NCBI RefSeq assembly: GCF_003568665.1
Contig: NZ_QXMH01000004.1
Coordinates: forward strand, 600,942-664,941
Direction: 5' to 3'
DNA length: 64,000 nucleotides
Origin: Chitinophaga alhagiae
GTDB lineage: Bacteria > Bacteroidota > Bacteroidia > Chitinophagales > Chitinophagaceae
Positions 51,305-59,465 of the stretch are shown piece after piece. The position numbers and the translations under genes are program-made. The first letter of the stretch is position 1. Each line of letters starts with the position of its first letter. The notes beneath the pieces were generated by a model. It searched no databases and was not told the origin of the DNA. It saw only the letters and a program-made list of their open reading frames with translations.

Positions 51305-51793
51305 TCAACTGTTTACCCGGTCCGGCCGGTTCTTCTCAAAATGATTGCCCTCCCTGGTGTTGGGCTGCCCTTTGCCGGTAGTGATCAGCTTGTGCAGGCT
51401 GTTGGTGATGTAGTTCGTCCATGCGTTATTACAGATCTCATAACATTCATATGCCGGCACCAGCCCCTGGTGGGTAAAACGGAGGCGGGTCTTGTCCCCT
51501 TCCCGGGAAATCTCAAAGATCGCTTTTGTGCCTTTCCATTCTGTTTTGTCTTCGGTAAAGTTAAAGTAGTTATCCAGCACCAGCCATACTACCCGCTCGT
51601 CCGGCACCACCTCCACCAGCTTCATGGTGCAGCGGTGAACATCCCTGTAGTGATAATAAAACTCATCGTCAAGCGCGGCGGTGCCTCCTTCAATTTCTTC
51701 AGACCACCAGGCCCTGGGGTCGGTAACGGCGGCAAAAACTTCCTGCGGCGTCTGGCTTACCAGCAGTGTGGTGCCGAAACTTTGATTTTCCAT
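51305..51793 (-). CDS. SRPBCC / AHSA1-type START-like protein
   Basis: 162 residues. Family features are the opening TTLLVSQTPQEVFAAVTDPRAWWSEEIEG, the FYYHYRDVHRCTMKLVEVVPDERVVWLVLDN strands, TRLRFTHQGLVPAYECYEIC and a long C-terminal helix. Such proteins bind small hydrophobic ligands or act as Hsp90-cochaperone-like modules; in bacteria most are uncharacterised. It is divergent from the GlxA-type AraC regulator at 51932, which may control it. Confidence 0.87.
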   Translation of the reverse strand: MENQSFGTTLLVSQTPQEVFAAVTDPRAWWSEEIEGGTAALDDEFYYHYRDVHRCTMKLVEVVPDERVVWLVLDNYFNFTEDKTEWKGTKAIFEISREGDKTRLRFTHQGLVPAYECYEICNNAWTNYITNSLHKLITTGKGQPNTREGNHFEKNRPDRVNS

Positions 51794-51931
51794 GATCGAT
51801 TCAGTTTAAAGCGTGAACGTTTACGTACAAAACTATCGTCTAAATTCCGCTTGCAAGGGTGGGTAATTGGACTTTATAGCGGGGCATTCCGGACATCACA
51901 AATCCATACCTTTGTCAAAACGCTTTCTCCC

Positions 51932-52921
51932 ATGAAACATATCACCATCATTGTACCGGACGGGCAGAGCAACCTCAGCACCATAGCCAGCATAGTGGGT
52001 ACCTACGAGATACTGACCCGGGCAAACGAGCATTGGGTGGAAACCGGCAGGGAAAAGCCTTTCAGGATAGAACTGGCCGGTGTTTCAGAAGAAGTGGAAG
52101 TGTACGACGGGCTGTTTGCCGTAAGGCCGCAAACCCATATTTCGGCCATCCGCCAAACACACCTCATCATGATACCTTCCCTGGTGCGGGATTACCAGCA
52201 GGCGCTGCTTGGTAACCAGGTGTTGATTGACTGGATAGAACAGCAATATATTGGCGGCGCCGAAATAGCCAGCATGTGTACCGGCGCTTTTATGCTGGCC
52301 GCAGCGGGCCTGCTGGACGGGCGGAACTGCTCCACCCACTGGTCTGCCGGAGACACCTTCCGGGCGTTATTCCCCAAAGTAAACCTGCAAACAGACAAGC
52401 TGATCACGGATGAGAACGGCATCTATACCAACGGCGGCGCTTATTCTTTTTTGCACCTGGTGATCTACCTGGTTGAAAAATACTATGACCGCCAGACGGC
52501 CATTTATTGCGCCAAGATCTTCCAGATCGAAATGGACCGGCAAAGCCAGTCTGCCTTTACCATATTCAGGGGGCAGAAACAGCATGGAGACGAAATGGTG
52601 AAGGAGGCGCAGGCCTACATTGAAAGCAGGCTGCATGAAAAAATATCCGTAGAAGAACTATCGTCCCGGTTTGCCGTAGGGCGGCGCAACTTTGACCGCC
52701 GCTTCATCAAGGCCACGGGCAACACCCCGGTAGAATATACCCAGCGGGTAAAGATCGAGTCTGCCAAAAAAGCATTTGAGACCACGCGGAAAACGATCAA
52801 CGAAGTGATGTATGATGTGGGCTATGCAGACGTAAAGGCCTTCCGGGAAGTGTTCAAAAAGATCACCGGCATATCCCCGGTGGAATACAGGAATAAATAC
52901 AACAAGGAGGCGCTGGTGTAG
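51932..52921 (+). CDS. GlxA-type AraC regulator (DJ-1/PfpI-like sensor plus HTH)
   Basis: 329 residues from the ATG at 51932; the frame is open far upstream, but that part is antisense to the SRPBCC gene. Residues about 1-195 form a DJ-1/class I glutamine-amidotransferase-like sensor with the nucleophile-elbow region ASMCTGAFMLAAAGLLDG. Residues about 220-325 are the AraC-type helix-turn-helix pair (ISVEELSSRFAVGRRNFDRRFIKATGNTPVEYTQRVK and INEVMYDVGYADVKAFREVFKKITGISPVEYRNKY). TACCTTTG at 51907-51914 is a good -7 box. Its last codons and stop lie in the first copy of a 49-bp tandem repeat. Confidence 0.92.
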   Translation: MKHITIIVPDGQSNLSTIASIVGTYEILTRANEHWVETGREKPFRIELAGVSEEVEVYDGLFAVRPQTHISAIRQTHLIMIPSLVRDYQQALLGNQVLIDWIEQQYIGGAEIASMCTGAFMLAAAGLLDGRNCSTHWSAGDTFRALFPKVNLQTDKLITDENGIYTNGGAYSFLHLVIYLVEKYYDRQTAIYCAKIFQIEMDRQSQSAFTIFRGQKQHGDEMVKEAQAYIESRLHEKISVEELSSRFAVGRRNFDRRFIKATGNTPVEYTQRVKIESAKKAFETTRKTINEVMYDVGYADVKAFREVFKKITGISPVEYRNKYNKEALV

Positions 52922-53067
52922 TTTCCCGGTGGAATACAGGAATAAATGCAGCAAGGAGGCGCTGGTGCAGTTTCCCGGTGGAATACCGGAATAAATGCAG
53001 CAAAGAGGCGCTGGTGTAGTTTCCCGGTGGAATGCAGGAATAAATGCAGCAAGGAGGCGCTGGCGCG
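52872..53067. repeat. 49-bp tandem repeat starting inside the AraC 3' end
   Basis: Four 49-bp copies: 52872-52920 (inside the gene, ending at the stop), 52921-52969, 52970-53018 and 53019-53067. The shared core is CCCGGTGGAAT and GGAATAAAT, then AGGCGCTGG. Copy 1 differs most (AAATACAACAAG versus AAATGCAGCAAG). 49 is not a multiple of three, so the copies do not extend the protein: translation stops at the TAG at 52919-52921. Copies are 90% or more alike by eye. Confidence 0.95.
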
Positions 53068-53108
53068 GCTATTAGCGGCATCGGCCATTCTGTTAAAGTG
53101 CAAGCCTT

Positions 53109-53474
53109 TTACTTCCTGAACTTCCCCGCCTTGTCTTTCACCGCCCAGGTTTCCATGGCGTCTATCACGGCCTGCAGCCCCTGCCCTGCCTTGCTCAGCC
53201 GGTACGTAACAAAAGGCGGCACCACTGGTTTGGACTCCCGAACCACCAGGTGATCTTCTTCCAGCTGCTTCAGATGCTGGATCAGCACCTTCTCTGTAAT
53301 GGCGGGTATGGCCCGCTTCAGCTCGCTGTACCTTTTGGGGCCGCCAGCCAGGTGGTAAATGATGATGGGCTTCCAGTAGCCGCCTATTTTCTCCATTACG
53401 TACGTGACCGGGCAAAGGTCTAACGCATACTGTTTGTTTTCCTGGATAACAGATGATTGTTTGATAGCCGTCAT
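53109..53474 (-). CDS. HxlR family transcriptional regulator
   Basis: 121 residues from the ATG at 53474; a start at 53504 would run through the operator-like repeats. The HxlR winged helix is clear: CPVTYVMEKIGGYWKPIIIYHLAGGPKRYSELKRAIPAITEKVLIQHLKQLEEDHLV, with the family Cys in LCPV, known in several members to sense oxidants or electrophiles. The C-terminal helix AVIDAMETWAVKDK ends it. It is divergent from the NmrA-type gene and probably represses it, and perhaps itself, through TAAGTAC sites in the 85-bp gap. Confidence 0.92.
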   Translation of the reverse strand: MTAIKQSSVIQENKQYALDLCPVTYVMEKIGGYWKPIIIYHLAGGPKRYSELKRAIPAITEKVLIQHLKQLEEDHLVVRESKPVVPPFVTYRLSKAGQGLQAVIDAMETWAVKDKAGKFRK

Positions 53475-53490
53475 GATACATACTTTAGGG

Positions 53491-53528
53491 TAAGTACTTG
53501 TCAAAAAGTAAGTACAAAGATACCTTTG
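53491..53528 (+). promoter_or_regulatory. NmrA-gene promoter with overlapping TAAGTAC operator repeats
   Basis: TACCTTTG at 53521-53528 matches the TAnnTTTG -7 box exactly. CTTG at 53497-53500 sits 20 bases upstream as a -33 box. TAAGTAC occurs at 53491-53497 and again at 53509-53515, 18 bp apart, flanking and overlapping the -33 box. HxlR proteins are known to bind GTAC-containing repeats. Binding would block the NmrA promoter. Confidence 0.6.
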
Positions 53529-53559
53529 TTCCCGGAATTAAAAAACAAAAACAATTGAC

Positions 53560-54435
53560 ATGAAGATCATAGTCACAGGTTCTTTAGGGAACACAGGAAA
53601 ACTATTAACCAGCATACTGGTAGCCGCCGGCCACCAGGTAACCGTTATCAGCAGCAATGCAGACAGGCAGCAGGATATTGAGGCGCTGGGGGCCACCGCC
53701 GCCATTGGCTCCTTGAGCGATGCCGCCTTCCTCGCCGGGGCTTTTGCCGGCGCGGACGCCGTATATGCCATGACGCCTCCGGGTATGGGCGGCTCCAACA
53801 TTGTAGCCAACAACACCCGCGCCGGTGAAGCGCTGGCCACCGCCATACAGCAGGCCCGCGTGCCGCGCGTAGTGGTGCTGAGCAGCGTGGGCGCAGACCT
53901 GTCCAGCGGCAACGGCCCCATTGCGGCCTTGTACAACATAGAGCATTTGTACAACAAGGTACCGGGCACGGCCTTCACGTACCTGCGCGCCGGGTATTTC
54001 TACCTGAACTTTTATGCAGACATCCCGCTGATCAAAGGCCAGGGCTTCATGGGCGGCAATTACCCCGCCAACACTGTACTGCCGCTGGTACACCCGCGGG
54101 ATATTGCGGCCGCTGCGGCAGAAGAGCTGCAGCAACCTTCCGGCAAAAAAGTGCGTTACGTAGTAAGCGATGTACGTACGGCGGCAGATGTGGCAAAGGT
54201 GCTGGGCCAGGCAGCCGGCAAGGCAGACCTGCCCTGGGTGGAGTTTACAGATGAACAATCCCTGCAGGGCATGACGCAGGCCGGGCTGCCGGAAGAAATA
54301 GCGGGGCTGTACACAGAAATGGGCGCAGCTTTCCGCAGCGGCAAGCTGCAGGCTGATTTTGAGCAAAACGGCCAGCCGGTGAGCGGGAAAGTGAAGCTGG
54401 AAGACTTTGCGAAAGAGTTTGCGGAGAAGGTGTAA
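53560..54435 (+). CDS. NmrA-type NAD(P)H-binding protein (quinone-oxidoreductase-like)
   Basis: 291 residues. The atypical SDR start is MKIIVTGSLGNTGK, with a GxxGxxG motif at 7-13. Strand VTVISSNADR, the AGADAVYAMTPPG loop and VVVLSSVGADLSSGNGPIAALYNIEHLYNKVPGTAFTYLRAGYFYLNF are typical of NmrA/HSCARG and QOR2-like proteins. Such proteins bind NAD(P)H as redox sensors or reduce quinones. Its divergent HxlR neighbour, a family that often answers electrophile stress, fits a quinone-detoxifying role. A 36-bp palindrome follows the gene. Confidence 0.88.
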   Translation: MKIIVTGSLGNTGKLLTSILVAAGHQVTVISSNADRQQDIEALGATAAIGSLSDAAFLAGAFAGADAVYAMTPPGMGGSNIVANNTRAGEALATAIQQARVPRVVVLSSVGADLSSGNGPIAALYNIEHLYNKVPGTAFTYLRAGYFYLNFYADIPLIKGQGFMGGNYPANTVLPLVHPRDIAAAAAEELQQPSGKKVRYVVSDVRTAADVAKVLGQAAGKADLPWVEFTDEQSLQGMTQAGLPEEIAGLYTEMGAAFRSGKLQADFEQNGQPVSGKVKLEDFAKEFAEKV

Positions 54436-54447
54436 CGGTAGAGGAAA

Positions 54448-54483
54448 TCCTTCAAACCCGCACGTACGTGCGGGTTTGAAGGA
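54448..54483. terminator. Perfect 36-bp palindrome, probable terminator
   Basis: TCCTTCAAACCCGCACGT at 54448-54465 is followed directly by its exact reverse complement to 54483, with no loop bases. It starts 13 bp after the NmrA stop. Without a T tract the terminator call is tentative; as RNA it would form a stable hairpin in both directions. Confidence 0.5.
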
Positions 54484-54596
54484 CCCTATGCTATAGCAGC
54501 GCCGGGTTGACCTGCGGGCACTTCTTGTTTTCCACCTTGTGGCCCGTTTATGTGCCGGGCGGCAATAACATGCCGCCAATACCGCTACAGCAAAAA

Positions 54597-56402
54597 TCAG
54601 CTTCTCGACACTTCTACCCAATAACTGCCCATCCATATCAGTTTCAGCGTAGAGCGGGACGTGGGTGAGAACTCCAGCCCGTCTGACAGGAATATGTTGG
54701 AGTTGTGCGCGATCTTGGTGAGTGAATTGCTGAACGTCAGCAACAGCTCCCGGTACAGCTGGCCGCCGGTAATATTGGTGATGGTGGTGGCCGCGGAGTT
54801 GTTGAAGTTCAGTATCTGCGCCGCCTGCAAGGTGCCGCCGCCCATGCTGCAGGATACCACGGCGGCGTTGTTGTTGACAGACAGGCGGCCGCCGGCCGCA
54901 GTGGTCAGAAATGCCTGCAGGGCCGCTTCAGAAATGTAGGTGGCAGGCGCCTGGTTAAACACCGGGTCTTCCAGCGAAAGGCGGTTGCTGGCTACGTTGC
55001 TGCCATATGCGTCTATGAATATGCCGTTGGTAGCGCCATAGGCTCTCACTGTTCTTACTATGGGGCGGCGTATCACCAGGCCCTGGGTGAGCGCTTTGTT
55101 AAATACAATGCCACAGCCCAGGTTGTTGAAAAGCGGGCTGTCAAACTCCACGCCTACGCCGTCTTTGATGTGAACGGCAAAACTATTGTAGCTGTCATCC
55201 TCAATTCTGCCGCCGCCGGTGAAATAGGTATTGATGAACTTGATGTTCCTCGGCAGGTCGTTGGCGCCGTCCGAGTCAATGAGAATGGCATTGAGGCGGG
55301 AGCCTTCAAACTGCTGGCCGGTAGAAACGAGGTTGTACGCCCCGCCGTCCAGCCACATGTTATGCTGGTCTGACAGGCTTACCTGCCCGCCTATGAAATT
55401 CAACGGCCCTATGGTGCCATAGGTGGCGTTGCGCCGCCCTATCCTGATACCATAACCGCACTTGTACACGTTCACGTTGCTGTATATTTTCATGTTCACC
55501 TGGCCGTCTGATTCATTTGACCTTATGTTGAGGCCAATGCCCGTCCAGCTGCCGGTACCCGCGGCCTGCCCGCGGATGAGGCCGTTGTGATGCTCTGTTT
55601 CCCAGGTGGTCACCTCCGTGATGCCGTTACCGGCCGGGTTGTTGATCTGCACGGTGTAATTGTCCATGCTGATCTGCCCCTGGCAGGCCTCGAAATAGAT
55701 CACGTCTTTTGTTCTGTTGCCGCCCACAAAGTTCATGTTCTCGAAATGTATCTGGCCGCCCATGCTGGCGGGGCTGGAAATAGAAAAGCTGCCAATGCAT
55801 TCTATCAGCCGGCCGGTATCATTGCTCATATGCACCAGCGCGGCGCCCTGCGGTTCCAGGCTGCCGGTGGCAATACCGCCGGCCTGCCCGGAGATTTTCA
55901 CCCGGCCGGGGCGGGCAGCGTATTGCGGGTTTTTCAGGCTGTCTTTATACAGGTACAGCGTGTGGGTCAGGTACTTTTTCCCTGCCAGCAGCTTTATTTC
56001 CATACCGGTCACAGCGCAGTAGTTGAGCGCTTTCTGGATCTTGGCGGTGTTGTCTGTTCCGGTTTTGGTGATGTAGTCATAATCTCCGGTGGCGCCGAAC
56101 ATTTCCAGCGTGGCGTAGGTGGCAATGCGTTTGTAGCGGCGGGCGCCGCTTACCAGCGTCATGGCGCTATCATCCGGCGTGCTGGTATCTGAAGGGTCCA
56201 GCTGGAAAGCGCCGGATTGCTCACCCGCGGTGATGAACACCACATCCCGATTGTCTGCCGCGCCGCTTCTCAGTTGCGCCATAGACAGGTAAGGAACGTT
56301 CTGGATAGTATCTTCCAGGTTGAGCGGGAACACTTCCGCCGTTTTTTGGCAAGACGAAAGCCACGCTATCAGCAGGATAGCGAATAGAGGGACGTTTTTC
56401 AT
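54597..56402 (-). CDS. Right-handed beta-helix (pectate-lyase superfamily) lipoprotein
   Basis: 601 residues. Lipobox WLSSC (Cys18). A linker and a short pectate_lyase_3-type start (about 85-135: YKRIATYATLEMFGATGDYDYITKTGTDNTAKIQKALNYC, as seen at the head of glycan-depolymerising and tail-spike helices) lead into a long parallel beta-helix (about 140-500) of short strand-turn repeats such as IHFENMNFVGGNRTKDVIYFEA. A distinct C-terminal beta region (about 520-601) holds small tandem strands. The fold suggests polysaccharide binding or cleavage, but I see no certain catalytic Asp/Lys set. It lies 6 bp downstream of the FAD oxidoreductase and ends the fourth SusCD operon. Confidence 0.75.
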   Translation of the reverse strand: MKNVPLFAILLIAWLSSCQKTAEVFPLNLEDTIQNVPYLSMAQLRSGAADNRDVVFITAGEQSGAFQLDPSDTSTPDDSAMTLVSGARRYKRIATYATLEMFGATGDYDYITKTGTDNTAKIQKALNYCAVTGMEIKLLAGKKYLTHTLYLYKDSLKNPQYAARPGRVKISGQAGGIATGSLEPQGAALVHMSNDTGRLIECIGSFSISSPASMGGQIHFENMNFVGGNRTKDVIYFEACQGQISMDNYTVQINNPAGNGITEVTTWETEHHNGLIRGQAAGTGSWTGIGLNIRSNESDGQVNMKIYSNVNVYKCGYGIRIGRRNATYGTIGPLNFIGGQVSLSDQHNMWLDGGAYNLVSTGQQFEGSRLNAILIDSDGANDLPRNIKFINTYFTGGGRIEDDSYNSFAVHIKDGVGVEFDSPLFNNLGCGIVFNKALTQGLVIRRPIVRTVRAYGATNGIFIDAYGSNVASNRLSLEDPVFNQAPATYISEAALQAFLTTAAGGRLSVNNNAAVVSCSMGGGTLQAAQILNFNNSAATTITNITGGQLYRELLLTFSNSLTKIAHNSNIFLSDGLEFSPTSRSTLKLIWMGSYWVEVSRS

Positions 56403-56408
56403 GTGACG

Positions 56409-58016
56409 TTATTTTTTGATTGATAAAACCTGGCCCTTTGCTTTCAGGCGCCGCGCCAGTATGGAATAGTCTACTTCCTGTACCGGTACGTTATTTTCCA
56501 GCGCTACGGCAGCGGCAATACCGGCACTTTCTCCCAGCACCATCCAGGCCGGCTCCACCCTGATGGAGCTAAACGCCACGTGGGAGGCAGACACACATAC
56601 GGGCACCAGCAGGTTGGTGCATGCTTCCGCTTTGGGCACAATGCTGCGGTAAGGCACCTGGTAAGGAATGCCCTGGCCATTGATACGCGTTTTGGCGGGG
56701 AAGATGGTGCCTTCGTTGATAAAACCGCCACCGGGCGTGGCTATCCGCTGGCAGTCGTGAGAATCTATAGGAAAGGATGCCACCGCTATTGCGTCTGGTT
56801 TTTCTTTATGCTCCAGTATGTCTGCCTGTGTCAGGAAATAAGCGCCTTCCATGCGCCTGGCCTCCCGCACGTACAATACCGGCGGAAAGTGGCCATAGGC
56901 GGCAAACTCATCTTTGGCATAGCCCATCTGCCGCATGCGCTGGCGCACGTTTTCCGGCACGGCGGTGTCTGTCATCAGGAAATACAGCAGCCCTTCCGTA
57001 TAACTCCGGTGCCGCGCCCAGATGGCCTGGCGCTGTTTGTAAGATGCGTTGGGATAATCCCAGTTCTCTCCCACCAGTCCCAGGGAAAGCTGCCCGCCTA
57101 TACCGTTGTTGCCGTCCAGCTTGTTGCCGGGAATGGGGTACATATCGAAGGGGACGCCCGTTTTGGGGGCAACCTTGTAAAAGCGCCTGAACAGTTCGTA
57201 CCGGCCTGCATCATAATCTGCCGGCCGGGTGAAGGGCACGCGGTTGGCCGGGTCTTCAGAGAGGCAAAGGCGGAAGCTGTAGGTCATGATGCGGTGGTCT
57301 CCCTCCCCTTCCGGCGTTACGGTAGTGCCGGAAACGAGGGGCAGCGGCCGGCCGTTGTCTCCCCTGGAGCGCGCGCCTACAGCTTTCTTCTGGTACACTG
57401 CGCCCGCAAAAGATTCCCCAAATTCCGCACGGCCTTCCCGCCCTACGCGGAACGGTACTTTGGCGGCGGCCATCAGGTCCCCTTCATAGCTGGCGTCTAT
57501 AAACACCTTGCCTGCAAACCGTTTACCCGAGCGCATGCGCAGGGTGCTCAGCTTTTTGCCGAACATGGCGGCCCGCTGCAGCGTTTCGTTCAGCACTACT
57601 GTTACGCCTGCTTCTTTCAGCATGGTATTGAACACCAGTTCCGCCACATGCGGCTCATACGTCCAGAACTTCGTGTCTTTTTCTGCTACGCGGTACGGCA
57701 GCGCAATACCTTTTTGACCGTAGTGCGCTTCCACTCTTTTATGGAACTCTTCAAACAGGCCGCCCAGCGCTTCGCGCAGCATCTGGTTGGAGTCACTGAA
57801 GCTGAGGCCGCCGCTCATCATGCCGCCTACCAGCGGCAGCGGCTCTACCAGCAATACCGTGCGGCCCTCCCTGGCGGCGGCTACGGCAGCGGTTACGCCG
57901 GCGGGCGTGCCGCCATATACAATAACATCGTAACTATCTGCCGGCCTCCCTGCATGCGCGGGTTTCCATGCTATCAAAAACATACATATCCATGCGTATA
58001 ACAACGTCTGCTTCAT
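56409..58016 (-). CDS. FAD-dependent oxidoreductase (PF12831-type), exported
   Basis: 535 residues with a Sec-type signal (MKQTLLYAWICMFLIAWKPAHA) rather than the twin-arginine type of its paralogue at 3510-5204. FAD fold VIVYGGTPAGVTAAVAAAREG, then the conserved VGGMMSGGLSFSDSNQ. Long blocks match the paralogue closely (RVGREGRAEF, FPIDSHDCQRIATP, SASHVAFSSIRVEPAW). The two probably oxidise related but distinct sugars imported by their own SusCD pairs. Its start is 3 bp from the SusD stop, so it is translationally coupled. The substrate is not known. Confidence 0.85.
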   Translation of the reverse strand: MKQTLLYAWICMFLIAWKPAHAGRPADSYDVIVYGGTPAGVTAAVAAAREGRTVLLVEPLPLVGGMMSGGLSFSDSNQMLREALGGLFEEFHKRVEAHYGQKGIALPYRVAEKDTKFWTYEPHVAELVFNTMLKEAGVTVVLNETLQRAAMFGKKLSTLRMRSGKRFAGKVFIDASYEGDLMAAAKVPFRVGREGRAEFGESFAGAVYQKKAVGARSRGDNGRPLPLVSGTTVTPEGEGDHRIMTYSFRLCLSEDPANRVPFTRPADYDAGRYELFRRFYKVAPKTGVPFDMYPIPGNKLDGNNGIGGQLSLGLVGENWDYPNASYKQRQAIWARHRSYTEGLLYFLMTDTAVPENVRQRMRQMGYAKDEFAAYGHFPPVLYVREARRMEGAYFLTQADILEHKEKPDAIAVASFPIDSHDCQRIATPGGGFINEGTIFPAKTRINGQGIPYQVPYRSIVPKAEACTNLLVPVCVSASHVAFSSIRVEPAWMVLGESAGIAAAVALENNVPVQEVDYSILARRLKAKGQVLSIKK

Positions 58017-58019
58017 GTG

Positions 58020-59447
58020 CTAGTATCCGGGATTTTGTGGTAACAGTAACGGGTTAAGGTTCAGCTCCCTGAACGGCACGGGCATCAGCTTCCTGTCTGC
58101 CGTAACGCTCATGTTGGAGAGGCGCGGGTCAACAGGGCGGTATTTGGCCTTGAAGGCTTCCATGGTGGCCACTTCTTTTCCCCAGCGGATCAGGTCGTGC
58201 CAGCGGTGGCCTTCATAACACAGCTCCAGCCTTCTTTCCTTTTCAAGCGCCAGCTGCGTGTCTGCCTTGGAGAGACCGGTGAGTGCGTCCAGGCCGGCCC
58301 TTACGCGGGTTTTGCTGATGTAGGTAAGCGCCTCTTCCGTTTTATTGTTCTGGTTAAGGGCTTCCGCGTACATCAACAGCACGTCTGCGTAACGAAGCAC
58401 CGGCCAGTCGTTCCCCCCGTCGTTCAGCACGCTCACGTTATTCACAAATTTCCTGGACCAGTAATAGATCTTCGGGTTGGTGCCGTCTTTAAACACCCCC
58501 ATGTAGGCTGTTTTACGGAGGTCGTTATTATCAAAGGCATCATACAGGTCTTGCGTGCCCATGTTGTTGCTGAGCGCGCCCAGGCCTACCACGGAGGTGC
58601 CTGATTTCTGCGGTGCAAAGGCATGCGCAAAAGAGTTGCCCAGCCCTATTCCACCGGCCACATACTGTACGGAAAAGATCACTTCGGAATTGTTGTCATT
58701 ACCGGGGCCGAACAGTTTGGCCAGGTTAGGCTCAAACGTATAGGCGGGTACCACCTGCGCCAGTTTGGCTTCCGCCAGTTCCCATTTTTGCTGCTGCAGG
58801 TACGCTTTCCCCAGCAATGCCCTGGCCGCACCGCTGGTGGCGCGGCCCACGTTCACCCCGGTGAACTTCGGCGGAAGGAGGGCCTCGGCGTCCAGCAGGT
58901 CTTTTTCTATTTGCGCGTATATGTCTTCCGCCGGGGTGCGGGCATAGGTGTACGCTTCCGCTTCTGTGGCCAGCTCTTTCAGTACCAGCGGCACATTGCC
59001 GAAGAGGCGCACCAGGTTGAAGTACATGAGGGCACGGAGAAATTTGGCCTCGCCGGTGTACTGGTCTTTCAGTTCGCTGCTCATGTCAATGCCGCCTATG
59101 CGGTCAAGAATGATGTTGGCCGCGGCAATGGTGCGGTACCCCTGGTTCCAGGGGCCTGATACGCCGCCGGTAGAGCGGAAGGTCAGCCAGTCAAACTCCC
59201 CGTAGCTGCCTTCGTTCTCGGTGAATACCTGCGTATTGTCTGACGGCAGTTCGAAATAGATCCAGAAGCCGTTGTAAATATCCCGCAGGTTGCCATATGC
59301 GCCGGTCAACGCCGCGCGGATGTCTGCTTCCGTTTTATAATAGTTGCCTACCGGTATCACGTGTTGCGGCGTAATCTCTACAAATCCGCTGCAACCCGCT
59401 GCCGCCAGTGAAATGGCCAATATGGGAATATATTTTTTCAGATGCAT
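58020..59447 (-). CDS. RagB/SusD family outer-membrane lipoprotein
   Basis: 475 residues, lipobox AAAGC (Cys19). SusD hallmarks: EADIRAALTGAYGNLRDIYNGFW, GEAKFLRALMYFNLVRLFGNVPLV, LLGKAYLQQQKWELAEAKL, RYADVLLMYAEALNQN, and the C-terminal ERRLELCYEGHRWHDLIRWGKE motif with a NPLLLPQNPGY end. Works with the SusC 18 bp upstream; the FAD oxidoreductase begins 3 bp downstream. Confidence 0.94.
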   Translation of the reverse strand: MHLKKYIPILAISLAAAGCSGFVEITPQHVIPVGNYYKTEADIRAALTGAYGNLRDIYNGFWIYFELPSDNTQVFTENEGSYGEFDWLTFRSTGGVSGPWNQGYRTIAAANIILDRIGGIDMSSELKDQYTGEAKFLRALMYFNLVRLFGNVPLVLKELATEAEAYTYARTPAEDIYAQIEKDLLDAEALLPPKFTGVNVGRATSGAARALLGKAYLQQQKWELAEAKLAQVVPAYTFEPNLAKLFGPGNDNNSEVIFSVQYVAGGIGLGNSFAHAFAPQKSGTSVVGLGALSNNMGTQDLYDAFDNNDLRKTAYMGVFKDGTNPKIYYWSRKFVNNVSVLNDGGNDWPVLRYADVLLMYAEALNQNNKTEEALTYISKTRVRAGLDALTGLSKADTQLALEKERRLELCYEGHRWHDLIRWGKEVATMEAFKAKYRPVDPRLSNMSVTADRKLMPVPFRELNLNPLLLPQNPGY

Positions 59448-59465
59448 GATGTGCTGGTTTAGTGT

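Noticed and set aside
51212..51931. Long N-terminal extension in frame with the GlxA-type regulator
   Set aside because: It lies antisense to the SRPBCC gene and has no homology. The ATG at 51932 begins exactly at the conserved sensor domain with a TACCTTTG box upstream.
52822..53481. Minus-strand open frame with internal repeated peptides (LLHLF, CIYSCIPPG)
   Set aside because: The repeats come from the 49-bp tandem DNA repeat, and the frame overlaps the AraC 3' end and HxlR gene in antisense or wrong frame.
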